Shown here: piece after piece, positions 8,595 to 17,770 of the stretch
Layout of the letters: each line of letters starts with the position of its first letter
Numbering within the stretch: the stretch's first letter is position 1
Assembly: GCF_000380565.1 (NCBI RefSeq)
Contig: NZ_AQYJ01000021.1
Coordinates: 62,001-126,000, forward strand
From: Microbulbifer variabilis ATCC 700307
Lineage (GTDB): Bacteria > Pseudomonadota > Gammaproteobacteria > Pseudomonadales > Cellvibrionaceae
Length of the DNA: 64,000 nucleotides
Reading direction: 5' to 3'
Position numbers and translations under genes: made by a program
Notes under the pieces: model-generated
The model's database searches: none
The model's input: the letters and a program-made list of their open reading frames with translations, nothing else
Told to the model about the DNA's origin: nothing

Positions 8595-10403
8595 ATGCCG
8601 AGACCTAAGTCCACAGTTCCATTGGATGAGGTGCATTGGGGCGCACTTAAGACCCTGTTTCCCTACCTGCTGGAGTTTCGTAGAGCTGTTGTCCTGGCAA
8701 TCCTGTGCCTGATTGGAGCCAAGGTCGCAGGGGTTACTCTTCCATTTATTCTTAAGCACATAGTCGATAATTTGGATAAAGCTGGTGGTGTAGCCGAGGC
8801 TATTGCGTTGCCGTTGGGGCTTTTGCTGGCCTATGGTGCAGTGCGTTTTTCCAGCACCTTGTTCGGTGAGTTGAGGGATACCATTTTTGGCCGTGTGACC
8901 GAGCGTGCCCAGCGCCGGGTAGGGCTGGAGGTATTTCAGCATCTGCACAAGCTGGATTTGGATTTTCACCTGGATAGGCGCACCGGCGGTTTGTCCCGGG
9001 ATATTGAGCGTGGTAATAGCGGCATCGGCTTTCTGATGCGTTTTATGGTGTTCAATATCGTGCCTACCCTGGTGGAGATTGCTATGGTGGCGGGGCTTCT
9101 TTGGTGGAATTACAGCGGTGTGTTCGCCCTGGTAGTTTTGGCGGCGGTCATTATTTATATCGGCTTCTCCGTAGTGGCCACAGAATGGCGCACCCGCTTT
9201 GTACGAGCGCTTAATGAGGCGGAGTCACAGGCCAGTAGTCGTGCCGTGGACAGCCTGCTGAATTACGAGACGGTTAAGTACTTTGCCAACGAGCGGCACG
9301 AATCCAGCCATTATGATAAGGAGCTTGCAACTTGGGAGCAGGCCCGGCGTAAGAACCGCTTATCCTTGTTTAGTCTGAATACCGGTCAGGCTCTGATTAT
9401 TGCCAGCGCCATGTGTGCCGCGATGGTGCTGGCAGCGGTTGGGGTAACGAACGGACAGATGACCATCGGTGATTTTGTCCTGGTTAATGCCTTTATGATG
9501 CAGATCTTTATCCCGCTTAATTTCCTCGGGTTTGTCTACCGCGAAATGAAGGGAGCCCTGGCAAATATTGAGAAAATGTTCTCGTTGCTGACGGTAAAGC
9601 CGGCGGTAGCAGATAAGCTGGAGGCGTCCAAACTACAGGTATTCGAAGGGCGTATCGACTTCGAGCAAGTACGGTTCGGCTACAAGGACAATCGCGAAAT
9701 TTTGCGTGGAGTAAGCTTCTCAGTGCTGCCACGTCAGAAAGTAGCTATTGTCGGTGCTAGTGGTGCCGGTAAATCAACATTGTTTAAGTTGCTGTTCCGT
9801 TTCTATGATGCCGAGGGTGGCAGAGTCTGTATTGATGGCCAGGATATCCGCACTGTTACCCAGGAATCCCTGCGCCGCGCTATTGGCGTGGTGCCACAGG
9901 ATGCGGTGCTGTTCAACCAGTCAATCAAAGAGAATGTGCGCTACGGCAAGGTAGGTGCCACTGATGAGGAGGTAATGGAGGCGATCCAACACGCGCACCT
10001 ATCAGACTTTGTCGAGCAATTGCCTAACGGAATGGATACCTTGGTGGGAGAACGCGGCCTGAAACTTTCCGGAGGGGAGAAGCAGCGGGTTGCGATTGCC
10101 CGGGCACTGCTCAAAAAACCACCAATCATGATTTTTGATGAAGCGACCTCCTCCCTGGATAGCCGATCAGAGCGTAGCATTGTTGCCTCACTACAGGAGA
10201 TTGCCCGGGAGCAGACCACTCTCGTCATTGCTCACCGCCTCTCTACGGTTGTAGATGCGGACACCATCCTGGTAATGGATCAGGGCAAGGTTGTTGAGCA
10301 GGGTTCCCACAGCCAGTTGCTGGAACAAGGGGGGCATTATGCGATGCTCTGGCAGATGCAGCAGCAGGAGCGTACCGATGAGGTAGAGATTGTCACGCCC
10401 TAG
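8595..10403 (+). CDS. Atm1/HMT-type ABC exporter (fused permease-ATPase)
   Basis: 602 residues: an N-terminal six-helix ABC exporter membrane domain (about residues 30-320) and a C-terminal nucleotide-binding domain. Visible motifs are Walker A GASGAGKST, the Q-loop GVVPQDAVLFNQSI, signature LSGGEKQRVAIARAL, Walker B IMIFDEATSSLDS and the H-loop VIAHRLSTV. The loop NYETVKYFANERHE is characteristic of the Atm1/ABCB7/HMT1 subfamily, whose members export glutathione- or sulfur-containing compounds and metal-thiol conjugates across the inner membrane as homodimers. It is followed after 72 bases by a zinc-peptidase lipoprotein gene in the same direction, which may be co-transcribed. Confidence 0.92.
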   Translation: MPRPKSTVPLDEVHWGALKTLFPYLLEFRRAVVLAILCLIGAKVAGVTLPFILKHIVDNLDKAGGVAEAIALPLGLLLAYGAVRFSSTLFGELRDTIFGRVTERAQRRVGLEVFQHLHKLDLDFHLDRRTGGLSRDIERGNSGIGFLMRFMVFNIVPTLVEIAMVAGLLWWNYSGVFALVVLAAVIIYIGFSVVATEWRTRFVRALNEAESQASSRAVDSLLNYETVKYFANERHESSHYDKELATWEQARRKNRLSLFSLNTGQALIIASAMCAAMVLAAVGVTNGQMTIGDFVLVNAFMMQIFIPLNFLGFVYREMKGALANIEKMFSLLTVKPAVADKLEASKLQVFEGRIDFEQVRFGYKDNREILRGVSFSVLPRQKVAIVGASGAGKSTLFKLLFRFYDAEGGRVCIDGQDIRTVTQESLRRAIGVVPQDAVLFNQSIKENVRYGKVGATDEEVMEAIQHAHLSDFVEQLPNGMDTLVGERGLKLSGGEKQRVAIARALLKKPPIMIFDEATSSLDSRSERSIVASLQEIAREQTTLVIAHRLSTVVDADTILVMDQGKVVEQGSHSQLLEQGGHYAMLWQMQQQERTDEVEIVTP

Positions 10404-10475
10404 GCTCCTATCTTGATAATTGTGCCCAGCCCGACTAATGTGGCGCCGACACAAAAAAACGATAGGCAGAGCGAT

Positions 10476-12194
10476 ATGACCATTCCTTTTCAGTCCTCCA
10501 AGATCGCTGCCGCACTGTTGGCGATAGCGCTGGTGGGCGGCTGTAGCAAAAACAAAGAGGCCGAAGAAGTCAAAAAAGATGAGGCCGAAGCCCAGATTGT
10601 TGAATCTGAGACTGTGAGCCCGCCTCCTGGCCAGACTGTGGAGAATGCAGATAAGCGTTTTGATATCTATGTGCCTGTAGAGCTTACTGCTAACCTCAGC
10701 AGCTTGAGCAATAACCAGCGCAAGATGATTGGTTTGCTGATCGACGCCAGCCAGATTATGGATCGCCTGTTTTGGCTGCAGTCCTACGGCCCCGCAGAAG
10801 TACTGCTGCCGGAAATCGAAGATAGCCGCGCGCGCAAGTTCGCCGATATTAACTATGGCCCCTGGGATCGTCTAAACGACAACAAACCGTTTATTGTTGG
10901 CTATGGCTCTAAACCCCTCGGTGCGAACTTCTATCCAGCGGATATGACGCGTGAGGAGTTTGAGGACTGGGATCAGCCTGGCAAAGATGGCCTCTATTCC
11001 CTGGTCCGTCGCAATGATGCCGGCAAGCTGGAGCTGATTCCTTACAACAAAGCGTATAACGCGGAATTGAAAAAAGCCGCTGATATCCTGCGCCAGGCTG
11101 CCGCACTGGCTGAGAGCAAGGAGTTTGCACACTACCTGACCATGCGCGCCGATGCGCTGTTGACGGATAATTTCCGCCCCAGTGATATGGCCTGGATGGA
11201 CATGAAGGAAAATGAGATCGACGTAGTCATCGGTCCCATTGAGAACTACGAAGACCAGATGTTTGCTTACCGCACCGCTTATGAGTCCTATGTATTGTTG
11301 AAGGATAAGGAGTGGAGTGAAAAGCTGGCTAAGTTTGCCGCACTGCTGCCTGAGCTTCAGAAAGGCCTGCCAGTTGAAGAGAAGTACAAATCGGAAGAGC
11401 CGGGCACTGATTCTGACCTGAATGCTTACGATGTACTTTTCTATGCAGGGCATAGCAATGCTGGTTCCAAGACCATTGCCATCAACTTGCCCAATGATGA
11501 AGAAGTGCAGCTGGCCAAGGGCACCCGTCGTTTACAGTTGAAAAATGCCATGCGCGCTAAGTTCGACAAGATTCTGGTGCCTATCAGCGATGTACTGATT
11601 GCTCCTGAGCAGCGCAAGCATATTACTTTCCCAGCTTTCTTCGCCAATACCATGTTCCATGAAGTGGCCCATGGCCTCGGGATCAAGAAAACCGTTGATG
11701 GTGGTGCGAATGTACGCACTGCATTGAAGGAAACCTCCTCCTCCCTGGAGGAAGGCAAGGCGGATATTCTGGGTCTGTATATGGTCACCCGCCTGCATGA
11801 GAAAGGTGAAATCGAAGATGGCGAGCTGATGGATAATTACGTTACCTTCCTCGCCGGGATCTTCCGCAGCGTACGCTTTGGTGCGGCAAGTGCGCATGGT
11901 AAGGCGAATATGATGCGCTTCAACTTCTTCAAGGAGCAGGGCGCTTTTACCCGTGATCCTGAGACTGGGCAATACAGTGTAGACTTCGAGAAGATGCAGC
12001 AGGCAATGACTAATTTGTCTCGCCTGATCCTTACCATCCAGGGTGACGGTAACTATGAAGAAGCTAAAGCGCTATTGGCCAAGCAGGGCGTGATTGGTCC
12101 CGAATTGCAAGGTGACCTGGATCGGTTGTCTGAAGCGAACATTCCTGTAGATGTTACTTTTATCCAGGGGAAAGAGGTACTAGGCCTTAAATAA
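10476..12194 (+). CDS. M49-like zinc-dependent peptidase, lipoprotein
   Basis: 572 residues from ATG 10476. The frame is open from 10413, but only the 10476 start gives a clean lipoprotein signal peptide (SKIAAALLAIALVGGC, lipobox LVGGC). The charged linker KNKEAEEVKKDEAEAQ follows. The catalytic region has HEVAHG in the zinc-binding helix and LEEGKAD ~55 residues later, matching the paired zinc motifs of the DPP III (M49) family (HExxGH and EECRAD) in a variant form. The family hydrolyses oligopeptides; this version would work at the cell envelope. Downstream is a strong terminator at 12217. The preceding ABC exporter may be in the same unit. Confidence 0.8.
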   Translation: MTIPFQSSKIAAALLAIALVGGCSKNKEAEEVKKDEAEAQIVESETVSPPPGQTVENADKRFDIYVPVELTANLSSLSNNQRKMIGLLIDASQIMDRLFWLQSYGPAEVLLPEIEDSRARKFADINYGPWDRLNDNKPFIVGYGSKPLGANFYPADMTREEFEDWDQPGKDGLYSLVRRNDAGKLELIPYNKAYNAELKKAADILRQAAALAESKEFAHYLTMRADALLTDNFRPSDMAWMDMKENEIDVVIGPIENYEDQMFAYRTAYESYVLLKDKEWSEKLAKFAALLPELQKGLPVEEKYKSEEPGTDSDLNAYDVLFYAGHSNAGSKTIAINLPNDEEVQLAKGTRRLQLKNAMRAKFDKILVPISDVLIAPEQRKHITFPAFFANTMFHEVAHGLGIKKTVDGGANVRTALKETSSSLEEGKADILGLYMVTRLHEKGEIEDGELMDNYVTFLAGIFRSVRFGAASAHGKANMMRFNFFKEQGAFTRDPETGQYSVDFEKMQQAMTNLSRLILTIQGDGNYEEAKALLAKQGVIGPELQGDLDRLSEANIPVDVTFIQGKEVLGLK

Positions 12195-12216
12195 CAGAGT
12201 TTTAGGACTGGAATTA

Positions 12217-12243
12217 AAAGCCCGGCATCGCCGGGCTTTTTTA
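12217..12243 (+). terminator. Rho-independent terminator
   Basis: A perfect GC-rich stem (AAGCCCGGC / GCCGGGCTT, loop ATC) followed by seven T lies 23 bases after the M49-like gene, ending the ABC/peptidase unit. Confidence 0.9.
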
Positions 12244-12543
12244 TTCTTTCTTAAAGCAGATCATTGATTTTGAAGTAAAAGCTATTAAATAATTTTTTCT
12301 ACTTTGATAACAAATGTTATCTAGAGCTTTCAGTGATTCTCTTCTCCCCCAGGCTTTACTTGTAGTTCTCATTAAGCTTGCTCAATCAAGTCAAACCTGT
12401 TGCACTTTGGCTTAAATTTGTTGGTACGTTTGTGCCCTTAAACTGATAGAAAATAAATAGCTTTTTGCATTCTTTCGTTGCTAAATAAGCGCCGGTTATT
12501 ATGAGGTGGAAATTACTAGTCTTCAGTTAGGTGGAGAGAAAGG
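12244..12543. other. Intergenic region before GST gene
   Basis: About 300 AT-rich bases without an open reading frame. They should contain the GST promoter. No repeat or RNA gene seen. Confidence 0.4.
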
Positions 12544-13197
12544 ATGCGCCGTATTTTATACACCGGTACAAAAAATGCCTCTTCTTGGGCATTCCGCGCT
12601 TGGCTCGCTATGCGGGAGCTTGGTATTCAATTTGAAGAGCGAGTGGTGGATATAAGAAAGCCCCAGAGGTTCGAAAATCTGCGGCGAATTGGAGAAATAT
12701 CACCATCTACATCCGTACCAGTGTTGGTTGATGGCGATAACATCATCTTTGACTCTTTGGCAATTATGGAATATGCCAATGAAATAGGTGGGGATGCCCT
12801 GCTCCCCGCTGAGCCTTTAGCCAGGGCAAGGGTCCGCTCATTTCTGAGCTGGCAACATGCCGGGTTATCGGGGCTCTGTCCCCGCCTGTCATTTGAAAGT
12901 GCTTTTTATCCCAATAAGCGTGAGATGACCTCGGATGAGCATAAGGATACGGAGAGATTATTTTCTGTGTGGGAGTCGGAACTGAAATCCAGTGGTGGCC
13001 CTTATCTATGTGGGGAGCTTTCTCTGGCCGATCTGGTACTGGTGCCTACAGTTATTCGGATTTACTCACATTCTCCCCAACTGAATACCTGGCCCCTAAC
13101 TCACCAATGGATAGTGAAACTGCTGGCAAGAGAGTGTGTGGAAGAGTGGGTGTCCCAAGCCAGGTCTTTACCGCCCGTGATTTTGGACAATTATTGA
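12544..13197 (+). CDS. Glutathione S-transferase family protein
   Basis: 217 residues. The N-terminal thioredoxin-like domain has the glutathione-activating serine region KNASSWAFRAWLAM. The motif SVPVLVDGD (cis-Pro) and the glutathione gamma-glutamyl contact FDSLAIMEYANE follow. The C-terminal helical domain spans ~residues 85-217. It resembles the zeta/YfcF-like bacterial GST group that conjugates glutathione to electrophiles or isomerises them. Start ATG with GGAGAGAAAGG upstream. The gene appears monocistronic. Confidence 0.85.
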   Translation: MRRILYTGTKNASSWAFRAWLAMRELGIQFEERVVDIRKPQRFENLRRIGEISPSTSVPVLVDGDNIIFDSLAIMEYANEIGGDALLPAEPLARARVRSFLSWQHAGLSGLCPRLSFESAFYPNKREMTSDEHKDTERLFSVWESELKSSGGPYLCGELSLADLVLVPTVIRIYSHSPQLNTWPLTHQWIVKLLARECVEEWVSQARSLPPVILDNY

Positions 13198-13531
13198 CTG
13201 CCAGCACATTGATTAACGAGTTTGGAGCTGGGCTGGCGTTGTTTATTTCGTCAATAACTGGTCACTATTGGAACTGATGCTGGCCTTCCTTTACTGCCCC
13301 TTTATATTTTTAGGTACTGATGAACTGGCAGTTACTACCTTTTATCTGTTTATGGCGTTTATAGCTTGTAAAAAGAGGGACGCCGCGTACATTTTGCAGG
13401 AAATTCCTCAAATGTGAACCTATAGAAACTCGGTTGTAAAAAGGCGACTAAAATGTCCCTGGGGTAAAGGAAGGTTTGCCCGCTGGAATTGGGCGGCCAA
13501 TATAAAAATGTTAAGGATAAACATTGGAACA
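13198..13531. other. Intergenic region, 334 bases
   Basis: Between the GST and the periplasmic protein gene. A short extension of an alternative frame overlaps the GST end but has no support. No terminator with a T-tract was found. Confidence 0.35.
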
Positions 13532-14083
13532 ATGAAAATACCAGCCTTGATTCTCGCCTTTGTATTCTGCCAAAGTGTGCAGGCCTCTTGCCAACTGGAG
13601 GAGTATGAACGTTTCCTGAATACGCAAAGCCTGGTGATGTTGGAAGCTTCCGTTAAATTGTTCGAAGAAGATAAAGATAAGTTCAAAACAATAAAACCAT
13701 TCGTGAAGCTGGAAGTCAGGAATAACAAGCTGAAGGTATATATTGCCAGAAAACTGAGTGAGCTGAATCCAGAGGTACTCAATCTAACCGGGCCAATTGC
13801 CAATCTGGTTCCCAGTGTGTCGGTGCAAATTATGCCTGACGGGTCCATAAGGGATAAGGTGGATTTGGCGATGTCTGCAGATTCCCACTACCGACAAGAA
13901 AAGGCAGCAATGAAGCCTGTAGAACAGTTATATCTGTATCATGAAGGAATGACAGAGTCAGAAAAAAAGCGTTTTCTTGTCGCCAGAAGCTCATTGAGTA
14001 AACTTATGGAGACCAATGAGCAATTTGAATTTATGAAGCGTGCATTTACTACTTCGCTTGAAAGTCTTTGTCCCGTTGATTAG
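13532..14083 (+). CDS. Periplasmic protein of unknown function
   Basis: About 183 residues from ATG 13532. An upstream ATG at 13508 would add eight residues before the signal peptide. MKIPALILAFVFCQSVQA reads as a signal peptide with cleavage before SCQLEEYE. The mature protein is mostly helical and highly charged, with two cysteines (near the N-terminus and in SLCPVD at the C-terminus) that could form a disulfide. No family is recognised. A YnfA-like gene follows 49 bases later in the same direction. Confidence 0.6.
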   Translation: MKIPALILAFVFCQSVQASCQLEEYERFLNTQSLVMLEASVKLFEEDKDKFKTIKPFVKLEVRNNKLKVYIARKLSELNPEVLNLTGPIANLVPSVSVQIMPDGSIRDKVDLAMSADSHYRQEKAAMKPVEQLYLYHEGMTESEKKRFLVARSSLSKLMETNEQFEFMKRAFTTSLESLCPVD

Positions 14084-14132
14084 TAATCGCTAGTGAACTT
14101 TTGGTGATAAGGAAAGCGGTAAATCTCCGGTA

Positions 14133-14468
14133 ATGTTTGAATTAAAAACAATAGCTTTGTTTTTTGTAACTGCACTTGCTGAAATTGCCGGCTGTTATCT
14201 TCCTTATCTCTGGATCAAGCAGGGAATGAGTGCTTGGCTTTTGCTACCTGGCGGCATTAGTCTCGCGCTATTTGTCTGGCTGTTAACACTTCACCCGACC
14301 GCAGCAGGGCGGGTTTACGCAGCTTATGGCGGTATTTATATCTTTACGTCCATTATGTGGCTATGGTTGGTGAATGGAGTTAAGCCAACTGTCTGGGATA
14401 TAACCGGTGCCAGTGTGGCAGTGGTGGGGATGAGCATTATTATGTTCTCCCCGCGACAAATGCATTAA
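14133..14468 (+). CDS. YnfA/UPF0060-family membrane protein
   Basis: 111 residues with four transmembrane helices filling almost the whole chain. The family hallmark [17 protein letters not shown] is in the first helix, [16 protein letters not shown] in the third, and the terminal helix is [12 protein letters not shown]. The family is related to small multidrug-resistance transporters and works as an inner-membrane dimer. Export activity is plausible, but no substrate can be inferred. Confidence 0.88.
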   Translation: MFELKTIALFFVTALAEIAGCYLPYLWIKQGMSAWLLLPGGISLALFVWLLTLHPTAAGRVYAAYGGIYIFTSIMWLWLVNGVKPTVWDITGASVAVVGMSIIMFSPRQMH

Positions 14469-14954
14469 TATAATGGATTTGCTGTGATAGTATCCGATTT
14501 TTTCTTCATAAGAATAAATTTTATATATAAATCAAGTTTCGTTTGTATTCTGGTTAACATATAAATCTTTAAGGAGTTGACGCTTTAGCTGTTTTATGGT
14601 TTTCAGTGCTTCTGTTTTTTGCTGTAAAATGGTGCGCTTATCTTTTTATGGTTGTCGTGTTGTTTTGCGTTTTATGCCCGGAATAAAAGTTTTTCTCATA
14701 GGCTTATAATTTTTTTAATCTTCCTAATTTACCTGGGGTCGGGCATTCTACTTACCTGGGCCAATTGAAAAATAGTAAATGGTTATAACAGTATCTGTTG
14801 GGGATATTGATTGTTTTGGCTGTTGATAATCCAGGTTGTTTTGCTATCTATTTAGGAAAAATTTCCTATGGCCCTTTCTCAAACCTAGGTCAAACTCTCC
14901 TTGGCTTTGGGTGTACTCTCCTTTGAAACAATCAATAAATGAAGGGAATCTAAT
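14469..14954. other. AT-rich intergenic region, 486 bases
   Basis: No coding frame, terminator or RNA gene recognised. It should carry the promoter for the beta-helix gene at 14955. Confidence 0.4.
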
Positions 14955-15767
14955 ATGAAAAATGTAAGTGTTAATCCTTTAAAAGCAGTACTGCTCACCG
15001 TTGCCGGAGCCGCCAGTATTTCGGTGTCGGGTATAGCTTCAGCTGTCAGCTGTGGTGATGTTCTTACATCCGCAACTGTTCTGTCTGAGGATATTCTTTC
15101 ATGCGCGATAAATCCTGCATTAACATTAAAAGAAGGTGCAAGTCTGGATTTAAATGGTTATACCATTAGTTGTGATACTCCCGTTGGAATAGGAGTAAGG
15201 TTAGTTGGAGCAGGCAGGGTTCTTGAGGATACTGCAGGCGGTGGAAGCATTGAGAGTTGTGCCACTGGGGTATCTGCAGAGGGTGATGGTGGCCATTTTA
15301 TTATGGGAGTAAGTACCACTCTTAATAGTTTGTCCGGAGTTACCCTTTGGAGCACTGGCAACACCTTGGAGGCTTCTTACGCGAATGGCAATACAGGCAT
15401 GGGTATTCGTCTGATGGGTGACGGAAGCCAGGTGAGAACTACTGAGGCGACAGGAAATACCCTGATGGGAGTAAAAATTGTCGGTAACAATTCATTGTTG
15501 AGAGATAATGATACCAGCTCTAATGGGGCGAGTGGCATCGTAGTTGCCGAGGGAAATGGCGGTATTATTGCAGAGAACTTATCAACAGATAATGGTGTAA
15601 ATGGAATCATGATGCAGCCATTTGCTCAGACAGGATGGCTTATTATCGGGAATGATGCCGCAGGTAATACAGGAAATGATCTTATGGATCAGAATGTTCC
15701 TGCCTGCACTGGCAGTGTTTGGGTACTTAATACTTTTGATAATGCAAACGACGCCTGTATTCAGTAG
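14955..15767 (+). CDS. Secreted right-handed beta-helix protein
   Basis: 270 residues. The signal peptide runs to ASA (LLTVAGAASISVSGIASA), with cleavage before VSCGDV. The mature chain is a PbH1/NosD-type beta-helix of short repeats (GNTGMGIRLMGDGSQV, GNTLMGVKIVGNNSLL, GASGIVVAEGN) and a Cys-bearing C-terminal cap. It resembles the protein at 1824-2816 in organisation, although that one is richer in Asp. No lyase catalytic residues are evident; roles could be surface attachment or carbohydrate binding. GAAGGGAA lies seven bases before the ATG. The gene is monocistronic. Confidence 0.75.
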   Translation: MKNVSVNPLKAVLLTVAGAASISVSGIASAVSCGDVLTSATVLSEDILSCAINPALTLKEGASLDLNGYTISCDTPVGIGVRLVGAGRVLEDTAGGGSIESCATGVSAEGDGGHFIMGVSTTLNSLSGVTLWSTGNTLEASYANGNTGMGIRLMGDGSQVRTTEATGNTLMGVKIVGNNSLLRDNDTSSNGASGIVVAEGNGGIIAENLSTDNGVNGIMMQPFAQTGWLIIGNDAAGNTGNDLMDQNVPACTGSVWVLNTFDNANDACIQ

Positions 15768-16359
15768 ATGTAAAATCTAATCTTTGGATGGGCCTATGTA
15801 TTGAGATCGTATTTGATATGTAGGTCCATTATACCTAAATTTGACTTTTCATTCGTTAGTGGTTTGACTTGAGATGGCCAGGCCGCGACATTTGACTGCA
15901 TTTTATGCTTGGTAAATAGTCAGTCTATATTGCACATCCTTTTGTTACGCTCTAAATCTCCACACTTTTATTTTGTAAGCTGGCTGGGTGATTGCGCCAT
16001 CGTGTTGTATTTTGCCTGATTTTGATAATTCTCTTCAAGGTCTGAATCTACCTGGGTATTTTTTCCTATATTTTCGGTACTTATCTCCTATTGCGCAAGC
16101 ACGGCCTGGCTACAAAACTCATCACAGCATCAAGCTGTGGCCTTATATAAGAAGTAACTCGTTGTGTGTTTCTACTGTGAGGAAATTTACAAGGATAGTT
16201 GCCAGAGTATCGGTACAACTTTTGTTGAGTATTACGCAGGAAACCCCTTTAAGCATTTGGCGTTTGCTTTTGTGCTAGGGCGTGATGTTGATTAGATTCA
16301 TCTTTAAAGCAGTAACAAGAAGTTTAAGTTTGCTAATTTCATTTCCTAAGGAGATAAAC
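15768..16359. other. AT-rich intergenic region before curlin-like gene
   Basis: Nearly 600 bases. A 96-codon frame at 15988-16278 has no signal, ribosome-binding site or similarity and is not called. The region probably holds a long regulated leader for the amyloid-type gene. Confidence 0.4.
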
Positions 16360-17250
16360 GTGAAAAGATGTACCCCCATAGCAGCCGCTGTTTTGTTCGC
16401 TATTGGCAGTCAAGGTGTTTTTGCTGACAATAACACTGCTATTGTTAACCAAAGTGGCAATGCGCACACTAGTGTTGTGGATCAGGTGGACCCAACAGTT
16501 ACCCATAGCTTGATTTCCCAAACCCAGATTGGCACCAGTAACAGTGCCTTTGGCCAGCAGATAAATAGCACCTCATTTGCTTCTATATTTCAGCTTCAGG
16601 ATGGGCAGTCAAATACAGCTAATTCTGTTCAGGATTTTGCCACTCTTGGAACGACTGCCGGTATTGCGCAAGTTGGTAACAACAATACCGCAACAACATC
16701 TCAGATTACTGCAGAAGCCACTGTAGCGACGATCAACCAGTTTCAGCAAAGTAATACAGCGACAATTATTCAAGCAAATACTTTCGGTGGTACTACTGCG
16801 GTAGCTACTCAAGTAGGCACTTCCAATGTAGCCACGATTGGGCAGTTTGTTGTTGTAAGTAGCTCTGCGGATTCAAGTCAAGTTGGTAATACCAATACAG
16901 TAAATATCAATCAGTCCAACCTTACAGGTGGATTTATTGATGCGGATCAGTTAGGAAATAATAACTTGTTGAATGCCTCACAGGTTGGCATTGGCCATAT
17001 TGCCTTTGTTAGACAGGAGCAGGAGTCGAACACTCTGAATCTCTTGCAAACTGGTACTTCTAACTTTGCAAACTCCTTCCAGCTTGGAACCAGTAATACG
17101 GGACTCTTAGCCCAGTTTGGAATGATGAATGTTGCAGTTGCTTCGCAGAATGGGCAAAGTAATAATTTTAGTGTGACTCAAACCGGCACTATGGATACTG
17201 CAACAGTCGGACAAATTGGTAATAACCATAACAGTACAATAGTACAATAG
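16360..17250 (+). CDS. Curlin-repeat (CsgA/CsgB-like) secreted protein
   Basis: 296 residues from a GTG preceded by AAGGAG six bases upstream. The longer frame from 16282 lacks this site and would spoil the signal peptide. Residues 1-22 (KRCTPIAAAVLFAIGSQGVFA after the start) form a signal peptide, cleaved before DNNTA. The mature protein is a run of curlin-type repeats with spaced Gln, Gly and Asn: IAQVGNNNTATTSQI, ATQVGTSNVATIGQF, SSQVGNTNTVNINQS, ADQLGNNNLLNASQV, LLQTGTSNFANSFQL and VTQTGTMDTATVGQI. This is the S-x5-Q-x-G-x-x-N-x-A-x3-Q amyloid pattern of curli subunits. No csgE, csgF or csgG secretion genes are in the window. A terminator follows at 17330. Confidence 0.85.
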   Translation: MKRCTPIAAAVLFAIGSQGVFADNNTAIVNQSGNAHTSVVDQVDPTVTHSLISQTQIGTSNSAFGQQINSTSFASIFQLQDGQSNTANSVQDFATLGTTAGIAQVGNNNTATTSQITAEATVATINQFQQSNTATIIQANTFGGTTAVATQVGTSNVATIGQFVVVSSSADSSQVGNTNTVNINQSNLTGGFIDADQLGNNNLLNASQVGIGHIAFVRQEQESNTLNLLQTGTSNFANSFQLGTSNTGLLAQFGMMNVAVASQNGQSNNFSVTQTGTMDTATVGQIGNNHNSTIVQ

Positions 17251-17329
17251 TTAATCCTTGCCTCAAGAAGTCCCTGGCAATTTTTAGTTTAATTGTTAGG
17301 GATTTCTTATTGTTGTGATCTATATTTGA

Positions 17330-17358
17330 TAGCCCATTTCTTGTTGGGCTATTTTTTT
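17330..17358 (+). terminator. Rho-independent terminator
   Basis: TAGCCCA and TGGGCTA form a stem around a short loop, followed by seven T, ~80 bases past the curlin-like gene. Confidence 0.8.
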
Positions 17359-17770
17359 ACCTGAAAGTAAAGGTTAAGGTTGATTTGGGAAGTTGAGCTC
17401 TTTGCTATTTCCTTAAATCCTGGTTGATATGGTTTCTTTAATGTTAGGGTTGAGGGTTTATTTGCTAATGCTTATTGATAGTTGGAAGAAGAGGTTTTAA
17501 GAAACAGCTTTGTAGTATATTTTTCTAATCGGGAGGGAGTTCTCTTATAAGGCCTAAAAGGGTAATTTTTTCTGATCATAAACCGAGAATCTGGTTTTTT
17601 AATTTCAGTTAATTGTTGAAGCTATTGTTGCTTCATATACTGAATAGGGGGTGAGGCCAGAATGGTGATCTATATTTATAGTTTCCGACACTCACCGTAG
17701 TGCTTGCTGTATACTCCTAAGAACAACCTACATTATAAATTGAAGACTGCTACTTAAAGAGATAGTTATA
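17359..17770. other. Intergenic region between convergent genes
   Basis: About 410 AT-rich bases between the curlin-like and serine-hydrolase genes, with no coding frame. Nothing else recognised. Confidence 0.35.

Noticed and set aside
10872..11972. Long minus-strand frames within the M49-like gene
   Set aside because: Codon shadow of a well-supported coding region on the plus strand; no signals of their own.
15988..16278. 96-residue frame upstream of the curlin-like gene
   Set aside because: No ribosome-binding site, no family resemblance, and composition like the surrounding AT-rich intergenic DNA.
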